DNA of 61,165 nucleotides from Bacteroidaceae bacterium (GTDB lineage: Bacteria; Bacteroidota; Bacteroidia; Bacteroidales; Bacteroidaceae), in assembly GCA_016302965.1 (NCBI GenBank), contig JAEDMP010000003.1:1-61165 (forward strand). The letters run 5' to 3'. This document shows positions 8,153 through 16,864 of the stretch, in pieces. Position 1 is the first letter of the stretch. Each line of letters opens with the position of its first letter. The notes under the pieces were generated by a model that saw only the letters and a program-made list of their open reading frames with translations, made no database searches and was not told the origin of the DNA. The position numbers and the translations under genes were made by a program.

Positions 8153-9469
8153 ATGAAAGTAATGAAATTCGGCGGCACCTCGGTGGGTACACCGAACCGC
8201 ATGAAAGAAGTAAGCAAGCTGGTGACTGCTTCAAACCAGCCCGTCGTAGTGGTTCTCTCAGCCATGTCGGGAACAACCAATTCACTGGTTGAAATCTCCA
8301 ACTACCTCTACAAGAAGAACCATGACGGTGCCCACGAGGTCATCAACAAGCTGGAGGAGAAGTATATGCAGCACGTGGAAGAGCTCTACTCCACCGACGA
8401 GTGGAAGAACAAGACCCGCCAGTTCCTGCATGAGATTTTCGACTATCTGCGATCCTTCACCAAAGAGCTGTTCACCAGCTTCGAGGAGAAGAACATCGTG
8501 GCCCAGGGAGAAATCATGAGCACCAACATGGTCATCAACTACCTGAAGGAACAGGGCGTCAAGGCCACCCTTCTCTCGGCTCTCGACTTCATGCGCACCG
8601 ACAAGAACGCCGAACCCGACCCCCGCTATATCAAGGAGAAACTGTCCGAGATTCTCGAACAGAATCCCGGACAGCAGGTCTACCTCACCCAAGGCTTTAT
8701 CTGCCGCAATGCCTACGGAGAGATTGACAACCTGCAGCGCGGAGGCAGCGACTATACCGCCTCGCTCATCGGTGCCGCCATCAATGCCGAGGAAATCCAG
8801 ATCTGGACCGACATCGACGGCATGCACAACAATGACCCCCGCGTGGTGGACGGCACCTCGCCCGTTCATCAGCTGCACTTCGAGGAGGCTGCCGAGCTGG
8901 CCTACTTCGGTGCCAAGATTCTGCACCCCACCTGCATCCAGCCCGCCAAGTATGCCGGCATCCCCGTGAAACTGCTCAACACCATGGCTCCCGAAGCCGA
9001 GGGTACCACCATCAGCAACAACACGGAGCGGGGCAAAATCAAGGCCGTGGCAGCCAAAGACAACATCACCGCCATCAAGATCAAGAGCAGCCGCATGCTG
9101 CTCGCCACGGGATTCCTGCGCAAGGTGTTCGAAATCTTTGAGAGCAACCAGACCGCCATCGATATGGTGTGCACCTCGGAGGTGGGCGTGAGCATGAGTA
9201 TCGACAACGATGCCCATCTCAACGACATCATCGACGAACTGAAGAAATACGGAACCGTGACCGTCGACCGCGACATGTGCATCATCTGCGTGGTGGGCGA
9301 CCTCGACTGGAGCAACGTGGGCTTCGAGACCCTCGCCACCGAGGCCATGAAGAATATCCCCGTGCGCATGATCTCCTACGGCGGCTCCAACTACAACATC
9401 TCCTTCCTCATCAAGGAGAGCGACAAGAAGCGCGCGCTGCAGAGCCTGAGCGACACCTTGTTCAAATAA
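8153..9469 (+). CDS. lysC: Aspartate kinase (monofunctional)
   Basis: The 438-residue enzyme phosphorylates aspartate at the head of lysine/threonine/methionine/DAP synthesis. The amino-acid kinase domain starts with KFGGTSVG (5-12); later motifs include GGSDYTASLIGAA and IWTDIDGM. Two ACT-type regulatory segments occupy the C-terminal third, so feedback control by an end product is likely. No homoserine dehydrogenase domain is fused. lysA follows after 56 bases, pairing the first and last steps of lysine synthesis. The effector specificity cannot be read from sequence. Confidence 0.93.
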   Translation: MKVMKFGGTSVGTPNRMKEVSKLVTASNQPVVVVLSAMSGTTNSLVEISNYLYKKNHDGAHEVINKLEEKYMQHVEELYSTDEWKNKTRQFLHEIFDYLRSFTKELFTSFEEKNIVAQGEIMSTNMVINYLKEQGVKATLLSALDFMRTDKNAEPDPRYIKEKLSEILEQNPGQQVYLTQGFICRNAYGEIDNLQRGGSDYTASLIGAAINAEEIQIWTDIDGMHNNDPRVVDGTSPVHQLHFEEAAELAYFGAKILHPTCIQPAKYAGIPVKLLNTMAPEAEGTTISNNTERGKIKAVAAKDNITAIKIKSSRMLLATGFLRKVFEIFESNQTAIDMVCTSEVGVSMSIDNDAHLNDIIDELKKYGTVTVDRDMCIICVVGDLDWSNVGFETLATEAMKNIPVRMISYGGSNYNISFLIKESDKKRALQSLSDTLFK

Positions 9470-9525
9470 ACACCTGTTTTTTTTAGATAACCCGACAACA
9501 CGACACATATCAAGTAGCTGAAATC

Positions 9526-10686
9526 ATGAAAGGAACATTTCCCATAGAGAAGTTCAAGGAGCTGCAGACTCCCTTCTATTACTACGATGCCGACCTGCTC
9601 CGCGAGACGCTTAAAGTGCTCACCGCGGAGGCAGGCAAGCACGAAAACTTTGTGGTGCACTATGCCGTGAAGGCCAATGCCAACCCCAAGGTGCTCAATA
9701 TCATTCACAATGCCGGACTGGGTGCCGACTGCGTGAGCGGAGGCGAAATCAACGCCGCTCTCAAGGCCGGATTCCCCGCTTCGGGCATCGTCTATGCCGG
9801 TGTGGGCAAGAGCGACCGGGAGATTGAACTCGGTCTCTCGAAGGGAATCTTCTGCTTCAACGTGGAGAGCGAGGCCGAACTGGAGGTCATCCAGGAGATT
9901 GCCGCCCGCATGGACAAGACAGCCCAGGTGGCATTGCGCATTAACCCCAACATCGGCGCCCACACCCATGCCAATATCACCACGGGACTGGCCGAGAACA
10001 AGTTCGGCATTGCCATGGAAGACATGGAACGCATCATCGAGAGAGCCCAAGAGATGAGCCATATCCAACTCATCGGACTCCACTTCCACATCGGTTCACA
10101 GATACTTGATATGGGCGACTTCGAAGCCCTCTGCAACCGCATCAATGAGCTTCAGGACCAGTTGGAACGCTGCCATATCCAGCTGCCCAACATCAACGTG
10201 GGCGGTGGACTGGGCATCGACTACCAGCATCCCAACCGCGTGAGCATCCCCGACTTCAAAGCCTACTTCGACACCTACGCCAAGCGACTGAAGCTGCGTC
10301 CGGGACAGAAGCTGCACTTCGAACTGGGACGTGCCGTGGTGGCACAATGCGGCTCGCTCATCACCCGCACTCTCTACGTGAAGCAGGGCGTAGCCAAGCA
10401 GTTTGCCATCGTCGATGCCGGCATGACCGAACTCATCCGCCCCGCCCTCTACCAGGCCTACCACAAGATTGAGAACATCAGCAGCGAAGAGCCCGTACGT
10501 CCCTACGACGTGGTGGGTCCCATCTGCGAGTCGAGCGACGTCTTCGGCAAGCAGATTGACCTCAACGCCACCCGTCGCGGCGACCTCATCGCCCTGCGCT
10601 CGGCTGGTGCCTACGGCGAAATCATGGCTTCGCAGTACAACTGTCGCCCGTTGCCTGTAGGCTATACGAGCGACGAGTTAAGATAA
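9526..10686 (+). CDS. lysA: Diaminopimelate decarboxylase
   Basis: The 386-residue fold III PLP enzyme converts meso-DAP to lysine. The PLP lysine is Lys49 in HYAVKANANPKVL. Further motifs are the HFHIGSQI strand, the phosphate-binding GGGLGIDY, and the active-site CESSDVFG near residue 330. It follows aspartate kinase and precedes a glycosyltransferase-like gene by 13 bases, so all three are probably on one transcript. Confidence 0.95.
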   Translation: MKGTFPIEKFKELQTPFYYYDADLLRETLKVLTAEAGKHENFVVHYAVKANANPKVLNIIHNAGLGADCVSGGEINAALKAGFPASGIVYAGVGKSDREIELGLSKGIFCFNVESEAELEVIQEIAARMDKTAQVALRINPNIGAHTHANITTGLAENKFGIAMEDMERIIERAQEMSHIQLIGLHFHIGSQILDMGDFEALCNRINELQDQLERCHIQLPNINVGGGLGIDYQHPNRVSIPDFKAYFDTYAKRLKLRPGQKLHFELGRAVVAQCGSLITRTLYVKQGVAKQFAIVDAGMTELIRPALYQAYHKIENISSEEPVRPYDVVGPICESSDVFGKQIDLNATRRGDLIALRSAGAYGEIMASQYNCRPLPVGYTSDELR

Positions 10687-10699
10687 TCCGCTTTTCTCC

Positions 10700-11788
10700 A
10701 TGAGAATCCTGCTGTTCCATTGTTCAGACGACAAACTCCTCGGCCAGTACGTCAGGATGGCCCAAGAGAGTTTGCAGGCACAGGCAGAAGTGGCGACGGC
10801 CACCGACCTGGGCCAGTTGCAGCGACAGTTGGGTCACTTCCATCCCGATGTGCTCCATCTGTTCGGTGCCTGGCAATGGAAAAACGCCCTGGCCTGGCTG
10901 CTGGCCCGCCGCAAGAAAGTGCGGGTAGTCTGCACCCCCTACGGACAGCTCGAGCCCTGGGTCGTCCGCACCAACTACTGGCGCGAGAAACTGCCCAAGC
11001 TGCTGCTCTACCAGCGCTGGCTCTCCCGCAGGATGATTGCCCTGATAGCCCTGGGCAAGATGGAGAAAGAGAGTCTGGAGAAGATGGGATGGAACAGGAG
11101 GATAGAGGTGGTCTACAACCCGCAGGTCACCTCGACCATCCAACCCGAAGAGATGGCCCGACAGCTGGCCGCCATCTACCGCAAGGTGCTCGACAGCCAT
11201 CTGACGGAACGGATGCTGCCGTCCACCTGCGAGGCACTCACCACCCTGCTCCACGCCGGAACCGCAGGCGACGTGCACTGGATAACCGACGAAGAACAGG
11301 AAAACTGCCGGCAACTCACCACCGACGAGTGGGAGAAACTGCTGCTCTACAGCCAGCAGGAACACGTCTACGGGACGGTTTGCCGGGGCATCACCCTGCT
11401 GGAACTGGAGGTGCCGGAAATCAGCATCGAACAGCGCCCCTGCTACTATCCCGCCAACTGGAAGGACGAGGAGCCCAAGATACCGCTCTCACTGCACGAC
11501 AAGGAACTGACGCAGCAGCTGAAGACCATCCTGCAACTCGCCTCCAGACGCCGACTCACCCTGCGCGCACTCGCCGACCTGAGCATCGCCTTCCGCCAAT
11601 CCCGACTGACCGAAGACCTCATCCAGCAGCAGTTGCGCGAGGCTCAGATTGACCGGCAGACCGCAGCCCTCATGGCAGCCCTACAAGCGATGACAGGACT
11701 GGAAGAGGGACTCATGCCCATCCCCCCCGTGAAAGGAAAACTGACTAACCGCATTATCCGAACCATCAAAAATCACTTAGCGATATGA
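10700..11788 (+). CDS. Glycosyltransferase-like protein with only the N-terminal GT-B half
   Basis: Residues 1-150 of this 362-residue protein look like the acceptor half of a GT4-type GT-B enzyme: DVLHLFGAW, VVCTPYGQLEPWV, LIALGKMEKESL and VVYNP. The sugar-nucleotide-binding half that should follow is missing, and the remainder is a helical, Gln/Leu/Arg-rich region without a GPE or E-x7-E motif. It may be non-catalytic or a fusion to an unknown helical domain. The end overlaps the fbp start by four bases (ATGA), so the two are translationally coupled. Confidence 0.6.
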   Translation: MRILLFHCSDDKLLGQYVRMAQESLQAQAEVATATDLGQLQRQLGHFHPDVLHLFGAWQWKNALAWLLARRKKVRVVCTPYGQLEPWVVRTNYWREKLPKLLLYQRWLSRRMIALIALGKMEKESLEKMGWNRRIEVVYNPQVTSTIQPEEMARQLAAIYRKVLDSHLTERMLPSTCEALTTLLHAGTAGDVHWITDEEQENCRQLTTDEWEKLLLYSQQEHVYGTVCRGITLLELEVPEISIEQRPCYYPANWKDEEPKIPLSLHDKELTQQLKTILQLASRRRLTLRALADLSIAFRQSRLTEDLIQQQLREAQIDRQTAALMAALQAMTGLEEGLMPIPPVKGKLTNRIIRTIKNHLAI

Positions 11789-13767
11789 CATCTCCTATCC
11801 GCCCCTCAGACATTGAGGCCAACAAGCATTACTTGACACTGCTTTCGCAATCCTTCCCCACGGTGGCTGAAGCAAGCACCGAAGTAATCAATCTGGAAGC
11901 GATCCTGCACCTGCCCAAGGGTACCGAGCACTTTCTGGCCGACATCCACGGAGAGAGCGAGGCATTCCAGCATATCCTGAAGAATGCCTCGGGCAACATC
12001 AAGCGCAAGGTGAAGGAACTCTTCGGCAACGACAGCCGCGAATCGGAGATACAGGAACTCTGCACCCTCATCTACTATCCCGAACAGAAGCTGGAACTCA
12101 TCAAGGCTTCCGAATCGGACATCAACGACTGGTACCACGTGACCATCCACAAACTGGTGAAGGTTTGCCGCGACGTGAGCAGCAAGTACACGAGGTCGAA
12201 GGTCAGGAAATCGCTCGACTCCGACTTCTGCTACATCATCGAGGAACTGCTGCACGAGCGCATGGACGACTCGAACAAGGCGGCCTATGTCAACGTGATT
12301 GTCGATACCATCATCTCTACAGGACGGGCCGACGATTTCATCATCGCCCTCTCACAGGTGATACAGCGGCTGGCCATCGACCAGCTGCACATCCTCGGCG
12401 ACATCTTCGACCGCGGGTCGGGCGCACACATCATCCTCGACACCCTGCGCCACTACCACAGCTGGGACATCCAGTGGGGCAACCACGACATCCTCTGGAT
12501 GGGAGCCTGCGCCGGCAACCCCGCCTGCATCTGCAATGTGCTGCGCCTCTCGCTGCGCTATGCCAACCTCGCCACCCTGGAAGAGGGCTACGGCATCAAC
12601 CTGGTACCCCTGGCCACCTTTGCCATGGAGACCTACGGCGACGACCCCTGCACGGAGTTTATCCCCAAACTGCTCAAGGGCACCATGGACGGGAAGAACC
12701 AGCTGCTAACCGCCCGTATGCACAAGGCCATCAGCGTGTTGCAGTTCAAGGAGGAGGCACGCATCTTCAAGCGCCGCCCCTCGTGGCAGATGCAGTCGCG
12801 CTGCATGCTCGACCTCGTGGACTATGAGCGCGGCATCTGCACCATCGACGGCAAGGAGTATGCGATGAACAGCTGCCACTTCCCCACCGTCGACCCCGCC
12901 TGCCCCGACCGGCTGACAGCCGAGGAACAGGCACTGATGGACCGCCTCTGCCACTCCTTTGCCGTGAGCGAGAAGCTGCACAAGCACATCCGCGCCATCC
13001 TCACCCATGGCTGCATGTATGCCATCTACAACAGCAACCTGCTCTTCCACGCCTCCATCCCCCTCAACGAGGACGGCACACTCAAGGAGGTGGAACTCTA
13101 CAACGGCAAACGATACAAGGGACTGCAGCTGATGAAGAACATCGGACTGATGATCCGCTCGGCGTTCGAGAACGACACTGAGTGCGAAGAGCGGCAGTAT
13201 GCCATCGACTACTTCCTCTACCTCTGGTGCGGCAAGGACAGCCCCCTCTTCGACAAATCGAAGATGGCCACCTTCGAACGCTACTTCCTCAACGACAAGG
13301 AGACCTTCAAGGAGGAGAAGGGCAACTACTTCAAACTGCGCGACAACGAGGCCATCTGCGACCATATCCTCGACGAGTTCGGCGTGAAAGGTTCCAACCG
13401 GCACATCATCAACGGGCACGTGCCCGTGCATGCCTCGCGAGGCGAGAACCCCATCAAGGCCAACGGCCGACTGATGGTGATTGACGGTGGCTTCAGCGAA
13501 GCCTACCACAAGGAGACGGGTATCGCCGGCTACACGCTGGTTTACCATAGCCGCGGATTCCAACTGGTTCAGCACGAACCGTTTACGAGCGCCAAGGATG
13601 CCATCAGCCGGGGCACCGACATCAAGAGCACAACCCAGATTGTGGAGATGTCGACCCACCGTATGCTCGTGGCCGATACCGACAAGGGAGAGGAACTGCG
13701 CAGCCAGATAGCCGACCTGAAGATGCTGCTCTATGCCTACCGCCACGGCATCATCAAGGAGAAATAA
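11785..13767 (+). CDS. fbp: Fructose-1,6-bisphosphatase, class III
   Basis: The 660-residue enzyme hydrolyses fructose-1,6-bisphosphate in gluconeogenesis. It is the large calcineurin-like class III type, not the classical class I fold. Metallophosphoesterase motifs appear in order: LADIHGESEAF, GDIFDRGSGAH and WGNHDILWMG, with a later NGHVPVHASRGENP. Its length matches the Bacteroidota and Firmicutes type. It is coupled by ATGA overlap to the preceding gene. The receptor gene downstream begins 53 bases later. Confidence 0.94.
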   Translation: MTSPIRPSDIEANKHYLTLLSQSFPTVAEASTEVINLEAILHLPKGTEHFLADIHGESEAFQHILKNASGNIKRKVKELFGNDSRESEIQELCTLIYYPEQKLELIKASESDINDWYHVTIHKLVKVCRDVSSKYTRSKVRKSLDSDFCYIIEELLHERMDDSNKAAYVNVIVDTIISTGRADDFIIALSQVIQRLAIDQLHILGDIFDRGSGAHIILDTLRHYHSWDIQWGNHDILWMGACAGNPACICNVLRLSLRYANLATLEEGYGINLVPLATFAMETYGDDPCTEFIPKLLKGTMDGKNQLLTARMHKAISVLQFKEEARIFKRRPSWQMQSRCMLDLVDYERGICTIDGKEYAMNSCHFPTVDPACPDRLTAEEQALMDRLCHSFAVSEKLHKHIRAILTHGCMYAIYNSNLLFHASIPLNEDGTLKEVELYNGKRYKGLQLMKNIGLMIRSAFENDTECEERQYAIDYFLYLWCGKDSPLFDKSKMATFERYFLNDKETFKEEKGNYFKLRDNEAICDHILDEFGVKGSNRHIINGHVPVHASRGENPIKANGRLMVIDGGFSEAYHKETGIAGYTLVYHSRGFQLVQHEPFTSAKDAISRGTDIKSTTQIVEMSTHRMLVADTDKGEELRSQIADLKMLLYAYRHGIIKEK

Positions 13768-13819
13768 CAAACCCGGCATTGAACACAATAAAATGCCTGC
13801 TTTCCACGTTATTCAGTTG

Positions 13820-16210
13820 ATGAAACCAAACAAATATCTCTTTCCGCTGCTCCTGCTCTTGCTGCTCATGACGGGCAGCAACAGTCTTTCGGCGCAGTCA
13901 TTCACCCTCAGCGGCAAGGTTACGGACTCGGAACAGAACCCCATCGAACTGGCCTCTGTCTCCTGCGTGGAACAAGGCAAGATGACCTCCACGAACCTGA
14001 AGGGAGAGTTCAAGATAACGTTGAAATGTACGGACAGCGTGGTTGTGAAATTCTCGATGGTGGGCTACAATGCCCGCAAACGGGTGTTCCGCAATCCGCG
14101 AGGCAACCTGAAGGTGAACATCAGCCTGCCCTCGATGGAAGCCCTGGGCGAGGTGGTGGTGACGGAGAAACGCCGCCAGACCACGGGCACCGAACAGCTC
14201 GACATCAAGCACCTGCAGGGCACACCATCGGCCTCGGGCAATGCCGTTGAGGAACTGATACAGCAGCAGGCTGGCGTATCAACCCACAACGAACTCTCGT
14301 CGCAATACAACGTCAGGGGCGGATCCTTTGACGAGAACTCGGTGTATATCAACCAGGTGGAGGTCTACCGACCCTTCCTCGTGCGCAGTGGACAGCAGGA
14401 GGGACTGAGCGTCATCAACCCCGACATGGTCTCGGCCATCGGCTTCTCGGCCGGCGGATTCGAGGCCAAATACGGCGACAAGATGTCGTCGGTGCTCGAC
14501 ATCACCTACCGCAAACCCACGAAGAAGGAAGCCACCGTCAGGCTCTCGCTCCTCGGCGCTACCGCCTATGCCGGCTACGGCAACAAGAAGTTCTCGATGA
14601 GCCACGCCATCCGCTACAAGACCAACCGCTATCTGCTGGGCTCACTGGAGACCAAGGGCGAATACAAGCCCAACTTCCTCGACTATCAGACCTATCTGAG
14701 TTATCATCCCAACGAGCGATGGACCATTGACTTCATCGGCAACATCTCGGAAAACCACTACAACTTCAAGCCCACCGACCGCGAGACCTCCTTCGGTACG
14801 CTGGAGGACGTGAAGTCGTTCAAGGTCTACTTTGACGGTCAGGAGAAGGATATCTTCCGCACCTATTTCGGCTCGCTCGCCATCACCCGCAAACTCAACG
14901 AGCGCACCTCGCTGAAACTGCTGGCATCGGCCTTCTACACCAAGGAGCAGGAGACCTTCGACATCCAGGGACAATACTGGCTCACCGACACCCAGACCGA
15001 CAACAACCTGGGCGTAGGCACCTATATGGAGCACGCCCGCAACTATCTGACGGGCGACGTGAAGAGCCTGAAAGTGATCGTGAACCACAAGGTGAAACGC
15101 CACGACATCGAGGGAAGCCTGAGCTACCAGTTCGAACACGTGAAGGAGAACTCGCACGAATACGAGATGCGCGACTCCAGCGGCTATTCCATCCCCCACA
15201 CGGGCAACCGGCTCGACCTCATCTACTCGCTGCGTGCCTCAAACAAACTGAAGAGCGAGCGCCTGCAGGGCTATCTGATGGACACTTACCGTTTCACCTC
15301 GGGCGGCGAACGGCTCACCCACTATACCCTCAACTACGGCGTACGTTTCAACCACTGGTCGTTCAACAACGAGACCACCGTCTCGCCCCGTGTCTCACTG
15401 GCCATCATCCCCGCCAAGAACGAAAACATCACCTATCGTTTTGCCACCGGTCTCTACTATCAGGCCCCCTTCTACAAGGAACTGCGCGACACCGTGACCC
15501 AAGACGGCATGACCGTGGCACGGCTCAACGACAAGGTGAAGAGCCAGCAGTCCATCCACTTCCTGGCCGCCTACGACCGCCGCTTCCGGATGAACGACCG
15601 CCCCTTCAAGTTCACAGCCGAGGCCTACTACAAGCTGTTCAGCAACCTCATCCCCTACAATGTGAATAACATGAAGATTACCTACGACGGAGGCACCACC
15701 TGCGACGGCTATGCCACCGGTCTGGACCTGAAACTCTTCGGCGAATTTGTGCCCGGCACCGACTCGTGGGTCACCTTCTCGCTGATGAGCGTCAGACAGA
15801 AACTCAACGGCGACTGGGTGCCAACCCCCACCGACCAGAAATATGCCATCAACCTGCATTTCACCGACTTCTTCCCCGGCTCCACCCGCTGGCTCATGAC
15901 GCTCAAACTCGCCATTGCCGACGGCCTGCCCTTCAGTGCGCCCCACAAGGGACTGGGCAATCTCGACTTCCGCGCCCCGGCCTACAAGCGTGCCGACATC
16001 GGCATGAGCTATCTCGCCATCGACAACACGTCGCTGAAGCGCAAGAAACTCATCCGCAAACTCTGGCTGGGAGCCGACTGTCTGAACCTCTTTGGCATCA
16101 ACAACGTCAATTCCTACTACTGGGTGACCGATGTGACCAACCAGCAGTATGCCGTGCCCAACTATCTCACGGGACGCCAAATCAACGTGAAAGCGCAGAT
16201 AGATTTCTAA
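13820..16210 (+). CDS. TonB-dependent receptor with N-terminal carboxypeptidase-regulatory-like domain
   Basis: The 796-residue outer-membrane protein starts at ATG 13820, directly before a signal peptide (FPLLLLLLLMTGSNSLSAQS); in-frame ATGs further upstream (13793, 13733) would bury it. A CarboxypepD_reg-like domain follows (TLSGKVTDSEQNPIELASVS), then a plug domain (YNVRGGSFDENSVYINQVEV) and a 22-strand-type barrel ending in a C-terminal Phe (KAQIDF). No SusD partner is adjacent, so this is not a SusCD pair. It most resembles the TonB receptors found alone in Bacteroidota. The substrate is unknown. Confidence 0.85.
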   Translation: MKPNKYLFPLLLLLLLMTGSNSLSAQSFTLSGKVTDSEQNPIELASVSCVEQGKMTSTNLKGEFKITLKCTDSVVVKFSMVGYNARKRVFRNPRGNLKVNISLPSMEALGEVVVTEKRRQTTGTEQLDIKHLQGTPSASGNAVEELIQQQAGVSTHNELSSQYNVRGGSFDENSVYINQVEVYRPFLVRSGQQEGLSVINPDMVSAIGFSAGGFEAKYGDKMSSVLDITYRKPTKKEATVRLSLLGATAYAGYGNKKFSMSHAIRYKTNRYLLGSLETKGEYKPNFLDYQTYLSYHPNERWTIDFIGNISENHYNFKPTDRETSFGTLEDVKSFKVYFDGQEKDIFRTYFGSLAITRKLNERTSLKLLASAFYTKEQETFDIQGQYWLTDTQTDNNLGVGTYMEHARNYLTGDVKSLKVIVNHKVKRHDIEGSLSYQFEHVKENSHEYEMRDSSGYSIPHTGNRLDLIYSLRASNKLKSERLQGYLMDTYRFTSGGERLTHYTLNYGVRFNHWSFNNETTVSPRVSLAIIPAKNENITYRFATGLYYQAPFYKELRDTVTQDGMTVARLNDKVKSQQSIHFLAAYDRRFRMNDRPFKFTAEAYYKLFSNLIPYNVNNMKITYDGGTTCDGYATGLDLKLFGEFVPGTDSWVTFSLMSVRQKLNGDWVPTPTDQKYAINLHFTDFFPGSTRWLMTLKLAIADGLPFSAPHKGLGNLDFRAPAYKRADIGMSYLAIDNTSLKRKKLIRKLWLGADCLNLFGINNVNSYYWVTDVTNQQYAVPNYLTGRQINVKAQIDF

Positions 16211-16230
16211 ATCGGGCATAAAAGTACGAT

Positions 16231-16246
16231 TTAAGGCCTGCCTTAA
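16231..16246 (+). terminator. Probable terminator after the TonB receptor
   Basis: TTAAGGC-CT-GCCTTAA forms a seven-pair stem 20 bases after the receptor stop, followed by a T-rich stretch (CAATATTTTC). The next gene has its own promoter. Confidence 0.5.
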
Positions 16247-16289
16247 CAATATTTTCAAATATTCATGCTGTTTATATGAATATAATTGC

Positions 16290-16304
16290 TACCTTTGCAA
16301 GGTA
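16290..16304 (+). promoter_or_regulatory. Promoter -7 element inside a palindrome, before the epimerase gene
   Basis: TACCTTTGC (16290-16298) matches the -7 consensus, and the 15-bp palindrome TACCTT-TGC-AAGGTA covers it exactly. The -33 region is poor (TGTTTA), which fits a promoter that needs or excludes a regulator. The leader to the ATG at 16366 is about 60 bases. Confidence 0.5.
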
Positions 16305-16365
16305 AAAGGCAACCAAGAGGAACCATAAGAAACAAAAAATACATACACTTTAAAGAAATAAGATT

Positions 16366-16770
16366 ATGAAGATTTCGCACATTGAGCATCTGGGCATCGC
16401 AGTCCAGAGTATCGAAGAATCACTGCCCTATTTCGAGAACGTCCTGGGGCTGAAGTGTTACGCCATTGAAGAGGTGGCCGACCAGAAAGTGAAGACCGCC
16501 TTCCTGAAGTGCGGCGAGGTGAAACTCGAACTGCTGGAGCCCACCTCTCCCGAAAGCACCATCCAGAAGTGGCTCGACAAAGGCAACCACGGAGTACACC
16601 ACGTGGCCTTCTGCATCGAAGACGGCGTGAGCAACGCCCTGGCCGAATGCGACGAGAAGGGAGTACGCCTCATCGACAAGGCTCCCCGCAAGGGCGCAGA
16701 GAACCTGAACATCGCCTTCCTCCATCCCAAATCAACCGAAGGCATCCTCACCGAGCTCTGCGAGCACTAA
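16366..16770 (+). CDS. mce: Methylmalonyl-CoA epimerase
   Basis: This 134-residue vicinal-oxygen-chelate protein interconverts the R and S forms of methylmalonyl-CoA in the succinate-propionate pathway. Visible features are the metal His in KISHIEHLGIAV, HHVAFCIEDG in the middle, and the final Glu of GILTELCEH. It starts the cluster with the carboxyltransferase and biotin carrier, a standard Bacteroidales grouping. Confidence 0.93.
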   Translation: MKISHIEHLGIAVQSIEESLPYFENVLGLKCYAIEEVADQKVKTAFLKCGEVKLELLEPTSPESTIQKWLDKGNHGVHHVAFCIEDGVSNALAECDEKGVRLIDKAPRKGAENLNIAFLHPKSTEGILTELCEH

Positions 16771-16864
16771 GCCACTGACCCGTCAGACTACCCCGCTGAG
16801 GAGTGTCAGCATTTCAAACCAAGTTTATTTCAGAATACCCACTTAATAGTTTTTATACAGAAAA

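Noticed and set aside
8282..9508. 408-codon frame opposite aspartate kinase
   Set aside because: Pure antisense of a conserved gene, His/Val/Gly-rich with no domain.
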